Part shown: one piece after another, positions 33,490 to 45,255 of the stretch
Numbering within the stretch: the stretch's first letter is position 1
How the letters are laid out: each line of letters begins with the position of its first letter
Assembly: GCA_025506515.1 (NCBI GenBank)
Contig: CM046444.1
Span: 76,193,533 to 76,257,532 of the forward strand
From: Flaveria trinervia
Lineage: Eukaryota; Streptophyta; Magnoliopsida; Asterales; Asteraceae
Direction of reading: 5' to 3'
DNA: 64,000 nt
Made by a program: the position numbers and the translations under genes
The notes under the pieces: generated by a model
Databases searched by the model: none
Seen by the model: the letters and a program-made list of their open reading frames with translations, nothing else
Told to the model about the DNA's origin: nothing

Positions 33490-33860
33490 TGAGATGATTC
33501 CTATCACAGCACCACTCCTATCGCTGTAAGGATTTCATCGCCAACAGGAATTTGTATGATCTTTTCATGACATATGACTTCCGCTTGCTTTCTAGAGAGC
33601 CAATACATGCCTATCACTACATCAAAACTCCCCAGCGTAACAGGCATAAGATCTATAGCAAAAGTATGACGGGCAAGCTCTTTCTTACAATCTTTAAGGA
33701 TATGTGTTACATGGATCTATTTGTCATCAGCTAATTCTACGTGTATTTAGATTCTAAGGCGGAGGGTATATCAAGACCAAAAAACTTTAAGGACACGAAG
33801 CTTCTATCGGCTCTTATCGAATAGTACCGTAGAAAAACACCCATTAACAGAAAACCTACG
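33490..33860 (-). pseudogene. chromovirus unit 2: aspartic protease
   Basis: Duplicate of 25523-25925. Short indels near 33745, 33770 and 33815 break the frame. The bases coding the active-site DTG are damaged by a deletion, so it is more decayed than unit 1. Confidence 0.75.
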
Positions 33861-35229
33861 AGTAACAGTTGTGGGGTCATTTAGAGCCTCACCTGAGCCG
33901 ATGACGAAGGCTCTCCCTTTGGCTCCACCGTTATTGCCACCATTACGAGTACCATTGCCACCATTGTTGTTGTTATCGTGGTTGTTGTTGTTATGGCCAT
34001 TGTCGTTATTGCCATTACCATTCTTCCTCAGTTGTGGGCAGTTTCGCCTGTAATACCCTTCCTTCCCACATTCAAAACAACCTTTGGGAGTCTCCTGAGG
34101 TTGTTGTGGCTTCTTTAATAGTTCGCCATGATAATTTTTAGCAGCGTGTCCAATCTTACCATAGCGCTGACATTTGAAATTATCACTCCTTCCCACATGA
34201 TGGTGATTACACTGAGTGCACTTCGGATGTTTACCACCATAACCACTAGGTTCTTGATTGTTTGAAGCCGTCTGGTTGAAGTTACGGTTATTATCGAACC
34301 TCCGTTGTTGTTGCTTAACTGGCTATTGTTGTTGTTGAGGTTGGGGTTGACCGCTGGATGATGATGATTTGTTGTTGTTGGAACTATCCCACTTCCTCTT
34401 GTTGTCGGGCACGCTCGCCACAGCGTCCCGCTTAGGTAACCGTCTTTGTTCCCCTGCTTGGTCAGTTAGCTTATGAGCTAACTGGATGGCTTGCTGAATC
34501 GTGGTCGGGTTGGACGCAGTCACCGTGCTTTGAATTTCAGGTACTAATCCCCATATGTAATGCTCAACCCTCTTGTGCAATTCGTTCACTATTCCCGGCA
34601 TAGGGTGGCTAATTCATGGGTTTGGGTGGTTTAGGCCTTGATTTCCGAGCCCTGCATCTTAAGTTGCCAGAACTCCATCTCTAGCTTTTGTACTTCATTG
34701 CGAGGACTGTACTCCTTAGTCATCATCTCTTTGAATTCAGTCCAGGGAAGCCCATTTGCCACCGCTTGTCCTAGCATCTGGACTTGCGCCTTCCACCAAG
34801 ATAGAGCGGCACCTTCTAGAGTCCCGATGGCATAGTTCACCTAATCAGCAGGTGGGCAGTTGCATTTGGAGAAAACAGACTCTGTCTTCTGAAACCATTG
34901 TACCAGTCCTACAGCCCCTTAAGTACCGCTATAGTGTGTGGTTTACAGTCCATAAAGGACTTATAGGTACACACTGGTGGTCCTGTTTTAACATAACAAC
35001 ATTAATCAGATATCCTATATGGTTATTCAGGATATTTGATTTAACTTTCTATCATCGTTTCCTGCTCGCTGTCCCAATCGGCAGCAGCCGTCGCTGCCTA
35101 AACATGCTCGTTTATTAGGGCAGCTAATTTAGCAGGGGTCATGTTTATAGCACCACTGCCATGGTCTCCAGCGCCACGTCCATGTCCACGTCCACGCCCA
35201 CATCCACGTCCACGTCCACGGGTGTGCAT
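33861..35229 (-). pseudogene. chromovirus unit 2: gag
   Basis: Duplicate of 25930-27307. The RG-rich start lies at 35229 (ATGCACACC in place of ATGGACTCC). The capsid domain is at 34840-34631 (IGTLEGAALSWWKAQVQ, EFKEMMTKEYSPRNE), then HKRVEHYIWGLVPEIQS (34601-34323), and two zinc knuckles near 34170-34040. The second reads CFECGKEGYYRRNC. The first has lost a cysteine (CQRYGKIGHAAKNY). Confidence 0.85.
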
Positions 35230-35399
35230 TTTTCACATTACATTCACAATTACAATAATGAGTAACATGAAACACATTTATCTCATTGAAGTACACAGTA
35301 AGGAATAATGAATCATCATAACAATAATGATAACCAAGATAAATAAATTGGAAATGAGTCACAATGTATTCACCAATGTCATAATTTAAGTTTTTCGTA

Positions 35400-36091
35400 A
35401 GGGTGGGAAATCAATTGACAACTTCCGACCCATCACTGTCATCTTCCATCTCCACCGGTTCCTCCTCCCGGGTTCGTCCTCGGGATCCTCATCCTTAGGT
35501 CCTCGTAGGAGCAGGAGCTATGGTAATCTGAAGCGTTGTCAATTGGGCTTCTAAGATTGTATTCTGTTATCGGCTACTGCACCCCCCTGTTCACGAGCAG
35601 TTACGCGTCCTCTAAGTGCTATAAGACCATTTTCCATGTGGTGACACCCATTTAGGGTCTTCCCGTGTCGCTCCTCGAGTCCATCCATTTGATTTCGTAG
35701 TTTGTACACCTCGTGTTGTAGTGTACAAACATCACTCGTCAATCACTTGACTTGTTGCTACTCAGTATCTAGTGCAGCAATCAGTTGCTCATTGGATTGC
35801 CCCGTCCGTAGGAGTGAAGGCATTGGTTGATCAGCGTTGCTCCTAGTCCTGGGCCTTGGGACAGGTACGAGCTCCCTATGCATTATGTGATCAACAAACT
35901 TGGGGTAGAAACTCGAGTCTCGTGGGTGGTCACGCTCCATCAATGCAAAAAGGTTGATCCCAATCAATCTTCCCTCGAGAATAAGCTAGACGGGCCCAGT
36001 CGGTCATTGTCGGGTACAAGTGTGGAGGTGGGGACTCAGATCGTGTAGGTGATGCAGGTCGCTTACCCAGAATTCTCGATGACCATGCCAT
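35400..36091 (-). pseudogene. leader ORF ahead of chromovirus gag, unit 2
   Basis: Duplicate of 27560-28257. Similar pieces are readable, such as FALMERDHPRDSSFYPKFVD and EERHGKTLNGCHHMENGLIA. The start ATG near 36091 is followed by changes and indels. Because text is kept in several frames in both units, the leader probably once held one longer frame. Function unknown. Confidence 0.45.
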
Positions 36092-36210
36092 ACTTGCAGA
36101 TTGTGTGTGTGTATGCCAATGAGTATACAGTAGAGGAAATAAGGCACTAGGTAACTAACTATGTGCGATAATAGTCTAGTGTGTATGCAACCTAGATCCC
36201 TATGACCAAT

Positions 36211-36222
36211 GGATCTGATACC
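36211..36222 (-). other. primer-binding site of the chromovirus, unit 2
   Basis: The minus strand reads GGTATCAGATCC, one change from the tRNA-Met complement. Matches 28381-28392 in position. Confidence 0.75.
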
Positions 36223-36225
36223 ATT

Positions 36226-36779
36226 CAGTCACACCCGGCCCCTCACATCAAAAATATTATCCGGTAAATCATGACAGGAGACAACAACTTATCACAGTCA
36301 CTTCAATTGTGAAATCACTATGAATTAATATTTTTGATAATAGATTAGCTATCTGTTACAATACACTGCTTAGATATCACAACTGTAAATTGTTTATATT
36401 TGAACGCCAACTCTTGAACTCACCAACCATTGTGTTGACATTTTTAGTATGCTATTCTCAGTCATAACTGCGCTTGCCTTTAGGAGCACTGCATGGATTC
36501 ATCATGCATTCTAAGACTCTATCTTAAAGACATCTTTGTTGGTTTTATTTATTATTGTTTACTCATTTGGTTGGCGCATGTTTTGCCATAGTATGCAATT
36601 ATATACTTTGGGTTCTTTATTTACAAAATGCTTTCACATTGTCTTCAAGTTTAAACTATGGTTGATTTTATTTTAACGTTGGCATATAGAGTCGTTCTGA
36701 GTAACTATTGATTGGGATCCTGGTTTGTTCACATGCCTCGCGGTAAAACTCCGCATGTGGATTTTGAGGGTGTGTTAGA
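36226..36779. mobile_element. LTR-like block between two divergent primer sites, unit 2
   Basis: Duplicate of 28397-28956 with the same arrangement, so it predates the duplication. The left terminus (AGTCACACCC) and right terminus (GGGTGTGTTAGA) are each slightly altered. Confidence 0.6.
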
Positions 36780-37151
36780 TTGGTATCAGAGCCATTCCTA
36801 TTTGTTGTTCGAGGTGTGGGACATACCTCACCAAGGATGGTGACTTCTCAAGCTCATCAAGGACGATAGGTCCAAATAGGGTGCTTATGACACCCTACAC
36901 ATATCTCACATCGGCCGTGGACATGAGAGATTCTTGGTTCATAAGGAGTGTCTGGCCTCTAACATCAATAATGTGTTTTGGGCGTATTGGATGTGGATGA
37001 GAGGAGAACTCCATAGTTAAGCGTGCTCAGGTGGGAGCAATCCAGGATGGGTGACCTCTTGGGAAGTTTTCACCCGGGCCACTAAACAAATCCATGAGCT
37101 CCTCGTGGGCAAAGCGGACATTATTGTTGATGTGAGGGGTCGGGTGTGACA
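36780..37151 (+). mobile_element. Cassandra-like TRIM: internal domain and 3' LTR, unit 2
   Basis: Duplicate of 28957-29332. The primer site is exact (TTGGTATCAGAGCC). The LTR is 36886-37151. Its 5S segment (37001-37082) is closer to plant 5S rRNA than the unit 1 copy: GAGAACTCC, AGTTAAGCGTGCTCAGG, and CAGGATGGGTGACCTCTTGG, with only scattered changes. The flanking duplication is TGAAT here, one change from TGAAG. Confidence 0.87.
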
Positions 37152-37156
37152 TGAAT

Positions 37157-38390
37157 CCTCAATTTTAGAATCTTGCACTCATGGTTCACATCAATGATGG
37201 TCCATCTCTTATGCCATATGAGGTAAAATCCAACCTTTTTAGTGATAAATGTATTACTAAACTGCAAGGTTATCGAGAGCACAATCATAAACTGTCTCAT
37301 AATATAAAAGAAGAAATGGTCAAGTCAGAGATTCTTAAGAGAGAAGTAAAAGGCTTTGAAATCAAAATTGAATCTCTCATCTTGGATATTGAAAATTGCA
37401 TGGCGAGAAGTGCACTCTTACAGCTGAAAATGAGTAACTAACTGAATTGTTAACTCAATCAAAAGTTGAATAAACACTTATTAAAGTGAAACTTGAAAAG
37501 TTTTAATTGTCTTCAGTCAAGCCACAAAAGGTTTCAACTATAATGTCATGCCTGAATCTGTTACACTCAAAGAGTATTGAACCTAATACTATTGAACCAA
37601 AAACAATAGTAAAACAAGTTACAAATCCTCAAAACAAACCAAATGCTTAAATTGAAACAAATGAGGAGTAAATTAAATTAGGTCACCCAATTAATATCAA
37701 GAAGTGTTCAGACAAGACAGTGAATCTCATTAAACCATCAATCCAATCAAGCCATGTCCGTATTATGAAATTTATACCTGTTATTTCAAAAGGAAAGAAG
37801 AAAGTAGTCAATTCAGTTAAACCTTCTGCTAAAAGCAGTTCTGGTTATGAGATTAAATCTCCAAAAATTCAATCAAATCAACAAGGTTTCACTGCCAAAG
37901 AAAAACAAGAGCTCAGTGATTTCAAAAACTAAAATTTAGTCATACCCCCAATCTTTGAAATCAAAACAAAGAGTAGGTTTTGACATCTACAATAAGGAGC
38001 ATGTTAATCAGTTTGATCAAGAAGTCAAGAATGGGTTGAGGAAACAAAACAACCTAAAATAGTAAACAAATGTAGTGTTGTGAAGAAAACTACTAAAAAG
38101 GCTGATTTTGATTCTTCCCTTAAACCAAAGATTGTGACTCAGTTGAGAACAAGTAAATCAACTAAGTTTATAAAAGCAAAATCATATTCAAGAAACAAAC
38201 ATACGTATTGTGACATATGTGAAATGTTTTATTACAAAACACAAGAGTGCTTTTTCAATCAATACTACTCTATTTGTTATATGAACAATCATTCCACTAA
38301 GAATTGTTATTTCAATAAATATTGTTTAGTCTATGATATGAACAATCACAATACATTTGATTGTACTTCAAGCATAAGGGGTTGAGAATT
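37157..38390 (+). pseudogene. element H gag, part 3 (unit 2 copy), with repeated zinc knuckles
   Basis: Repeats 29338-30497 and then continues. It has VHINDGPSLMPYEVKSN, SDKCITKLQGYREHNHKL, a coiled-coil-like stretch, and lysine-rich linkers with stops. At 38210-38375 three zinc-knuckle-like blocks follow in a row: CDICEMFYYKTQEC (His replaced by Tyr), CYMNNHSTKNC and VYDMNNHNTFDC (each lacking one Cys). One ancestral CX2CX4HX4C may have been multiplied. The frame ends with a stop at 38383-38385. Confidence 0.8.
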
Positions 38391-39441
38391 CCCCAAAACA
38401 AACCTATCTCACAACATCATCTGTGAAACCCATATTTAGAAGTCATTTTCATAATAATCAATCTAGGATGTCCAGATCATATAATGACATGACTAACAGG
38501 AAGGAATTATGGAAGAGTCAAAGAAACAAACATCACAACATCAAGCAAATGTATTATCTTCCCAAACCAAAAATGATGTTTGATAATAAAAACGAGTCAG
38601 ATTTCATCAAAGAAATAAGGACCAAAGGTTTCATTATTCCTCTTACTCTTCAGTTGATGTTGATGAGATAAAACAATCAAAATATCATCATAAATCTCCG
38701 AGAACACACCTCTCTGAATCACAGTTTAGAGGAAAGTATCAAGAGGTGACCATTATGGATAGCAACGGGAAACCCAAGACCATTATGGCTTGGGTTACAT
38801 ATTCTCATTAGTTCTTTTGTGCTTCTAGGGTCATCCATATAGGTCCAATAGCTTATGGTACGTGGACAATGGATGCTCGCATCACATGACTGGAGATTGT
38901 TCCCTTTTTAATGTCTTCAAGCATATACAAGGAACTACTATAGCATTTGGAGGAGATTCAAAAGGCTGAAGAATTACTCGTGAAGCATCTATGACAAATG
39001 GGATGCTGAGCTTTTATAGAGTGAACTACTGTGATCAACTAAATTTTGAATCTTCTAAGCGTGTCTCAGATCTGTGACAAGAAATATTCAACTCACTTTA
39101 CTGACATGTATTGCTACATTCTAAAATAACGATTTTAGATTCCAGGAGAATAGGTTGTCCTAAAGACTCCAAGGAAGAATAACACCTATGTCTTAAACCT
39201 GAATTCTACTACATCAAAAGAAGAAACATGTCTTCTATCAAAAGCATCATTTGATGTGTCTCAGCTTTGGCACAGACTCTTTGGGCATATGAACTTTAGA
39301 AACATGACTAGATAGGTCAAAGGAAACCATGTCATTGGTCTTCCCCAAAAAGAATTTCATTTTCTTGATCATTATTTAGTGTGCATCAAAGGAAACAACA
39401 TAAATCTTCTCACAAATCAAAGCTTGTGAACACAAACAATA
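38391..39441 (+). pseudogene. element H: protease and start of integrase region
   Basis: Continues H. A readable but weakly conserved stretch (38423-38671) precedes the aspartic protease. There the motif reads WYVDNGCSRHMTGD (38856-38897): the catalytic triad D-S/T-G has become D-N-G (38865-38873), which would impair cleavage. Farther on (39262-39430) is the GAG-pre-integrase block SQLWHRLFGHMNFRNM and VIGLPQKEFHFLDH. Several stops. It is cut at 39442 by LTR fragment M, and the rest of H pol is not in the window. Confidence 0.82.
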
Positions 39442-40145
39442 CTGTAACGCCCAGTTATTTTTAAATACAAAGAAAGATATAATAGAGTGAAGAAGAAGAA
39501 GGAAAAGAAATAAAACTCAAGTCTAGAGGATAAAAGTGAAAAAAGGAAAAAATCATTGAAAAGTTGGTGATAAAGGTGATGGCCGCCCACTCTGGCACAT
39601 CACCTTTGAGGTTACCGATTCTAAAGAGAGAAAGTGTAGAGTTTTCGGGTTTGAAGAAGAACAAGAAGAAAGATTTGGATTCAAGGAAAGAATTCATGGT
39701 TTTATGGTGTTCTTAACTAGCCTTGCCTCGGGTGTATGCTGATGTGTGTTTGTATGTTCGGTTGTGAGTCTTTTTAGTGGGTTTCTAGGCAGTTTAACTC
39801 AATTGTAAAAAATTTTGGAAGAAACAATACTCAAGAGCTGCTAAGGTGAGTTCTAGAGCCCCTCTTTTACGTGTTTCAATTGATTTTAGGGCTAGAAATG
39901 CATGAACTTATGTTTTTATAAAACTGGGTTTCATACTCGTATGAATGAACGTGTGTATGCTGTGATTATGATGTGATGTTGGCTATGTTCATGCTTGATG
40001 AGGATATGGTTATGTTTCTAAGGCTTAGAAGGTGATATGTAAGCTTAGAACATAATAGATGGTGTTTGGAAACTAAAATATGATGTTTATGGCTCATATG
40101 TCTAAGTTTTAGAATCTGCCCAAGTGTTCTAAAGATATGCAGATG
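39442..40145 (+). mobile_element. LTR fragment M, related to solo LTR L
   Basis: Starts TGTAACGCCCAGTTAT and lacks coding sequence. The middle, TTCTAGAGCCCCTCTTTTACG (20-base core TCTAGAGCCCCTCTTTTACG) at about 39850, corresponds to a minus-strand block of L near 18935. So M is probably the first 700 bp of an L-class LTR in plus orientation, with its 3' part lost before element I. Flanks both show AATAC (39437-39441 and 40146-40150), but the right end is not CA, so this may be chance. Confidence 0.55.
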
Positions 40146-40149
40146 AATA

Positions 40150-43100
40150 CAATGATCAACAACTTCAAAGTAACTTACTTTCTGTATCCCAAATCTGTGA
40201 CAAAGGCTTTAAGGTAGTCTTTGACAACAAGAAGTGTTATGTGTTCAAGAAGGATTATGTAATCCTAGAGGACCAAATCTTAATATCAGCTTCAAGATAT
40301 AATGATTTATATGTCTTGGATCTATCAAGGCCTCCACAATTGATTCAAGTACAATGCTTCTTGTCAAAGGCAACAGAGAAAGACTCCATCTCCTGGCATA
40401 GGAGAATGGGACACATAAATCCCCAGAAGATGAACCACTTGATCTAGAGTGATCTAGTGCGTGGCATAAACGTTAAGAACTTCCAACTACTAGATTTTTG
40501 TGTTGTTTGTAAGAAAAGAAAATAGACCAAGAAGGCTCATAAACCTAAGAAAGTTAACTCCATTGATTTGCCTCTCGAGCTTCTACACATGGATCTCTTT
40601 GGTCCAGTCAGTACGAGGAGCATTGCTGGTGACTTGTACTGTTATGTAGTTACGGATGATTACTCAAGATTCTCTTGGGTGATGTTTCTGAAATCCAAAT
40701 CAGAGATATTTGAATAATCAAAGAGTTGGTAACTGCACTCGAGTAACTCTAAAGCTGAAGGTACGACAAGTTCGCTCAGACAACGGTACCGAGTTGAAGA
40801 ACCAATGGATGGAGGCATTCTGCAAAGAAAAAGAATTGTGCACCAGTTTACATCTCCCTACAGTCATCAAATGAACAGAGTTGAGGAGAGAAAGAATCAT
40901 AGGTTGATAGAGACAGCCCGGACGATGCTAGCAGACTCGAAACTACCCATTTAATTCTGGAATAAGGCAATTGCCAATGCATGTTAAACACTAATCAAGT
41001 CCTGGTGGTCAAGAGTCATGGTAAAACGTGTTACGAGTTACTGCAACGACGTAAACCTAATCTAGAGTACCTCGAACCATTTGGAGCACCATGTACACTT
41101 TTGAAGAAAACTCAGTCATGGGAGTTCAGGGAGAAGGCTGAAGAAGGCATCTTTCTAGGATACAACATACCGAATAAGAGAGTTTACAACAACTCAACGG
41201 GTCAAGTAGAAGTGTGGTGCAACGTCAACATTTAGAGATACACCACCCCCCTTGCGGGAAAAGGACCCGCATTCTTCTTCGATTATGATGGATTCTTTAA
41301 GTCCTTCAATATCCTTCTCTCCCCTCTTGAAGATTAGTTAGCAACCATAATGAGGTATGATGTCTTAAGCACACCGTCGCAAGAGTTAACATCATTAGGT
41401 TCACGAGGTGAATCTTCCACTCATTCAGGGGGAGCACTGGATGTAAGTGACTCTTCCTTTGATGATGAAGACGTGGAGAACGATTAGGTGGATCAGGAGG
41501 AACAGGTCCCTACTAGTGCAAGTACACACGCATCTGACGTTGATGCCTCTGACACTTTGGAACCTCACACTCCTACTGCCTCAGATGCCAAACCCCCTAT
41601 TGAAAATCTGGATCATGAGCTAGTTGTACCCACCACTCCTGGATCACGCTTAAATGTTTAGCATCCCCTAGACAATATCATGGAGATGTAAGATCAGAAG
41701 TTCAGACAAGAAATCACCTATACTCAGCTGATTATGCCTCGATGATGGAAAATGGATATCTTTATGATGGTGCGTATCGATGTTTTGTGTCTCAATTTGA
41801 GCCAAAATATGTTATTGAAGCCCTAAATGACGAGGCATGGGTGAGTGCCATGCAAGAAGAACTACTACAATTCAAGAAGTTAGGTGTATGGACACTGGTG
41901 GATAGATATAATGGTGCTAAGGACATTGGCACCAAATGGGTCTTGAAATGCAAGAAAGATGTCCAAGGGGTCATAATCCGAAACACGACTCAACTTGTAG
42001 TTCAAGGGTTTCGACAAGTCGAAGGGATTGATTACAATGAAGTCTTTGCACTTGTGGCGAGAATGGAAGCAATCCGTATCTTCCTAGCCTATGCATCTTA
42101 CATGAAGATTAAAGTTTATCAACTGGATGTAAAGAGTGCAATTCTTTATTGTGAAATCGAGGAGATAGTGTATGTCAGTTAACCCGAAGGGTTTGAGGAT
42201 CCATATCATCGAGACAGAGTTTAGAAACTAGACAAGGTTCTTTATGGGCTCCATCAAGCCCAAAGAGCATAGTATGAAAAACTCTCGACTCATCTTGTGA
42301 AAAACGGATTTCACAGAAGAGTGATTGATTGTACACTGTTCATCAAAGAAAAGGATGTTGACTTACTACTTGTTCAAATTTATATTCGTGACATAATCTT
42401 CGGTTCTAAAAATGAAGAACTATGTAAAGAATTTGAAGCAGTAATGAAAGCTGAGTTTGAGATGAGTGCCATAGGAGAGATGAAGTTCTTTCTCAGGTTA
42501 CAGGTGGCTCAGACACCAAAAGGCACATTTCTACATCAGACAAAGTATGTAGGTGATATTCTAAGTCGGTTCGATATGGAGAATGCTTTTGCAGCTGGGA
42601 CTCCACTTGCTACAACCATGACGTAGCACCTGACGAAAATGGTGATCTGGTGGATGCCACTAGCTACACGACGTGTGTCTGCTCCAGATATCAGGCCTGA
42701 TATTGTGTACGTGACTTGTCTCTGCTCTAGATATCAGGCAAAACCGAAAGTCACCATCTCATAGGCGTCAAAAGGATATTTTGTTATCTGAAGGGTACTC
42801 CAACACTTGGATTGTGGTATCCTCATCATGATGACTTTGAGCTTAAAGCATACAGTGACTAGGATTATGGTGGCCGTAGAATGAACTACAAGTCAACTTC
42901 AGCAGGATGTCAATTCTTTGGGAGAAGATTAGTCACGTGGTAGTGTAAGAAGCAGAGATCAGTTGCTCTGTCAACTTGTGAAGCTGAATAAGTTGCTACT
43001 GCAAGCCGCTATTCACAAATCATCTGGATTCAATAGCAAATGCGGGACTATGGTTTGAAATTCTCTAACACTCCTATATTTGTTGATAATTCTACCGCTA

Positions 43101-43290
43101 TAGCCGTAACTAAAATCCGGTCCAACATCCTAAGACCAAACACATGAGCATTAAATATCACTTTATACGTGATTGTTTTGAAAAGAATTTAATCGATGTT
43201 GTTTAAATTCATATGGATTTTCAACACACTGACCTCTACACAAAAGCTTTTTATAAACCACGTTTTTTATATCTGTTAGAGGTCAACAAC
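40150..43290 (+). pseudogene. copia element I: integrase, reverse transcriptase, RNase H
   Basis: 5'-truncated plus-strand copia pol of another family. It begins in the protease-integrase linker (NLLSVSQICDKGFKVVF), then SWHRRMGHINPQKMNHL (GAG-pre-integrase), and an integrase core with LLHMDLFGPVSTRS, RSDNGTE-like bases near 40780 and VEERKNHRLIETARTML (catalytic Glu). The RT spans 41742-42640: WVSAMQEELLQFKKLGVWTL, YQLDVKSAILY, then YIRD (42381-42392) where YVDD is required, so a catalytic aspartate is lost. RNase H remains run to 43290 (GCQFFGRR, ALSTCEAE, FVDNSTAIAVTK). More than ten stops. Dead. Confidence 0.88.
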
Positions 43291-43442
43291 ATTAAAAAGA
43301 AAAGTGAAGTGATTTTACACAAAGATAGTACTTAGTCCGACAAGTAGACTTATTTGCTATTTTTTATTTTCTTTTCTTTTCTTTTATTTTATTTCTTTGC
43401 CTATTAATATTCTAAACGCAAACGCATTTTCGGTTTTAGAAT

Positions 43443-43455
43443 CCTAGGGGGAGAA
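43443..43455 (+). other. polypurine tract of element I
   Basis: CTAGGGGGAGAAT about 150 bp after the end of pol. No recognisable LTR start follows, so the 3' LTR is lost or too diverged. Confidence 0.6.
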
Positions 43456-44311
43456 TACACTAAATTAGTATTAAATTAGTTGTTTTAATTTCGGCACTCA
43501 AAAAAAAACAAGGGAGGAGGACATTCTAGCTAATAGAAATGAGATCGTATCTGTGATACTCATTCAATGTCTATAGAAAATGATAGTACACAGGAACAAA
43601 GAGTTTAGGACTTTAAAATAATGAAATTGTTTAAAATGCAAAATTCAAAGTATAAGTCTAAAAGTCTAAGCAACATAAAAGGAAAAATGATAGTAAAACT
43701 AGCTGCTAGTGAGGTAACACGGAGAAAGTAGACCTAGAGGTTCCTAGATCATTAGATGATGTATCGGTAGATTCAACACAATAGATAAGTAGACCTTGTT
43801 GTGATTTCAAGTTCAAAGTAAGTTGTTCAACAAGCTGTGGGTTATGATCTTATCCCTTGTTAACACAATCAACAAAGTTCCAATAAAGAGTGACGAGCAA
43901 AATAAAAGCCACAAATATGTGCGGATGACTATAAAATGAGCAAAGCACATGAAAAATGCAAAAAGCAATCAAGCTAATATCCTATGTTGTTGGTGAGAGC
44001 TATGCAAAAAGAGTATAATTGCTCAAACAACAAGATAGGTTGTGTGCCTCTCTAATGTGCGGTGGCATTGACTTGAGGATAAGCATCACCTAAATATTCT
44101 AGAATTCATTGTTGTTTACGCCTCTCTGCTGTGCGGTGGCACTGACCTGAGGCTTAGCATCTCTTTGAAAGCTCTAGAATAATTTCTTCTTGAATACTAC
44201 CCGTAGACCGCTCAAAAAATCTCCTGAGGAACGTTGATTACCATATAAGCGTGGGATCCACAAATGCTTGTTGAAATAATTACACCTTAAATCATAACCA
44301 TTGATGGGTTT
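43456..44311. other. noncoding stretch with a two-copy repeat
   Basis: No frame or RNA gene is supported. A unit of about 90 bp is present twice near 44045-44175, with the core GCCTCTCT, TGTGCGGTGGCA and TGAGG. It is either the decayed end of element I or older sequence into which E inserted. Confidence 0.5.
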
Positions 44312-45244
44312 GATAGAACACAAAATAAACAAGTTTAACCTTTTAAGCTTTCTGAAAAATGCAGCGGAAGTATAGCATTATAACATGTTTATAAACTGAA
44401 AATTTCATGTTCTTAATGATGTTATAAGATGGAAAACAAACCCAAATCAAAAGAATCTTTAATATGTGAATGAACAGCTATGAACATAATGAAAGTGAAC
44501 ATAAAATCACAGCTACATAAAGCTGTGATAAACTACCTTTCCCAGCTGAAATGTCGACCAAAGAAGGGTGATTGGATGCTAGAATTTCGGCCAAAACTCC
44601 AAGGAAGGAGCCCTCAAGCTTGTATACCCCAAGCCTCCTTGCAAAGCACCTTGTTGTTAGGAAGAATCAACACCAAAACCAACCAAATTCGCTCTCAAAA
44701 CTCCTTATGCTGCTGCTCCTGGCCGTAGCTTTTGAGAGAGAGAGAGAGATCCCCTTTTGGTGTTCTTGCATGTATTGAGATATGAGAGGAAAAGTAAAAC
44801 AAGACAAGTATTAATGTGTGTTACTATCAAGGCCAAGGACCCAATGAAAATAAAGGGGGGGTGAAAATTTTAAAACGGGAAGCTTCCCTGTTATAAAATT
44901 TAACACACACATATATATTTAGTCTGGTAACTAGTTTATGCAATTAACCATTTAATTGTATAAGTAGTAAACTCTCATTATTATTTGGTGTTATCCAACT
45001 AATTAGATAAGACATCAAATAATATTATTGAACAAAATATTATACTAATAAGTTGTTCATTCTCATACGCAACTTATTTAGAAAACCCATTTTCTAAATG
45101 GTGTAAATATTGAATTGCATGATCATATCATCAATTAAATATTAATGGGTGTTTGCTAAGCTTGTTATTGGGTATAACCGACTTGGATCATTACGTACTA
45201 ACCGCATCAATATTCTTTATGTCCTGGGCATATAGAACCCTACA
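44312..45244 (-). mobile_element. 3' LTR of copia element E
   Basis: 933 bp on the minus strand from TGTAGGGTTC (45244) to AACCCATCA (44312). Ends and length match the B and B2 LTRs, so the three are one family, although the start has one change (TGTAGG for TGTTGG). A GA microsatellite lies at 44734-44749. Two short frames across it (44480-44778) are not conserved and are not called. Confidence 0.85.
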
Positions 45245-45255
45245 ATCTCCCACTT
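45245..45255 (-). other. polypurine tract of element E
   Basis: The minus strand reads AAGTGGGAGAT, identical to those of B and B2. Confidence 0.85.

Larger units (their letters stand above)
30498..38316 (+). repeat. tandem segmental duplication, unit 2
   Basis: Direct repeat of 22553-30497 over about 7.8 kb. Its right edge runs without a break into the rest of element H, so unit 2 keeps the original right flank and unit 1 keeps the original left flank. The copies differ by scattered substitutions and 1-20 bp indels throughout, so the duplication is not recent. Confidence 0.88.

Noticed and set aside
39437..40150. AATAC on both sides of fragment M as a target duplication
   Set aside because: M does not end in CA on the right, and the pol sequences on the two sides come from different copia families, so the match may be chance.
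44480..44778. Two overlapping short plus-strand frames
   Set aside because: They fall in the E LTR and are absent from the B and B2 LTRs.
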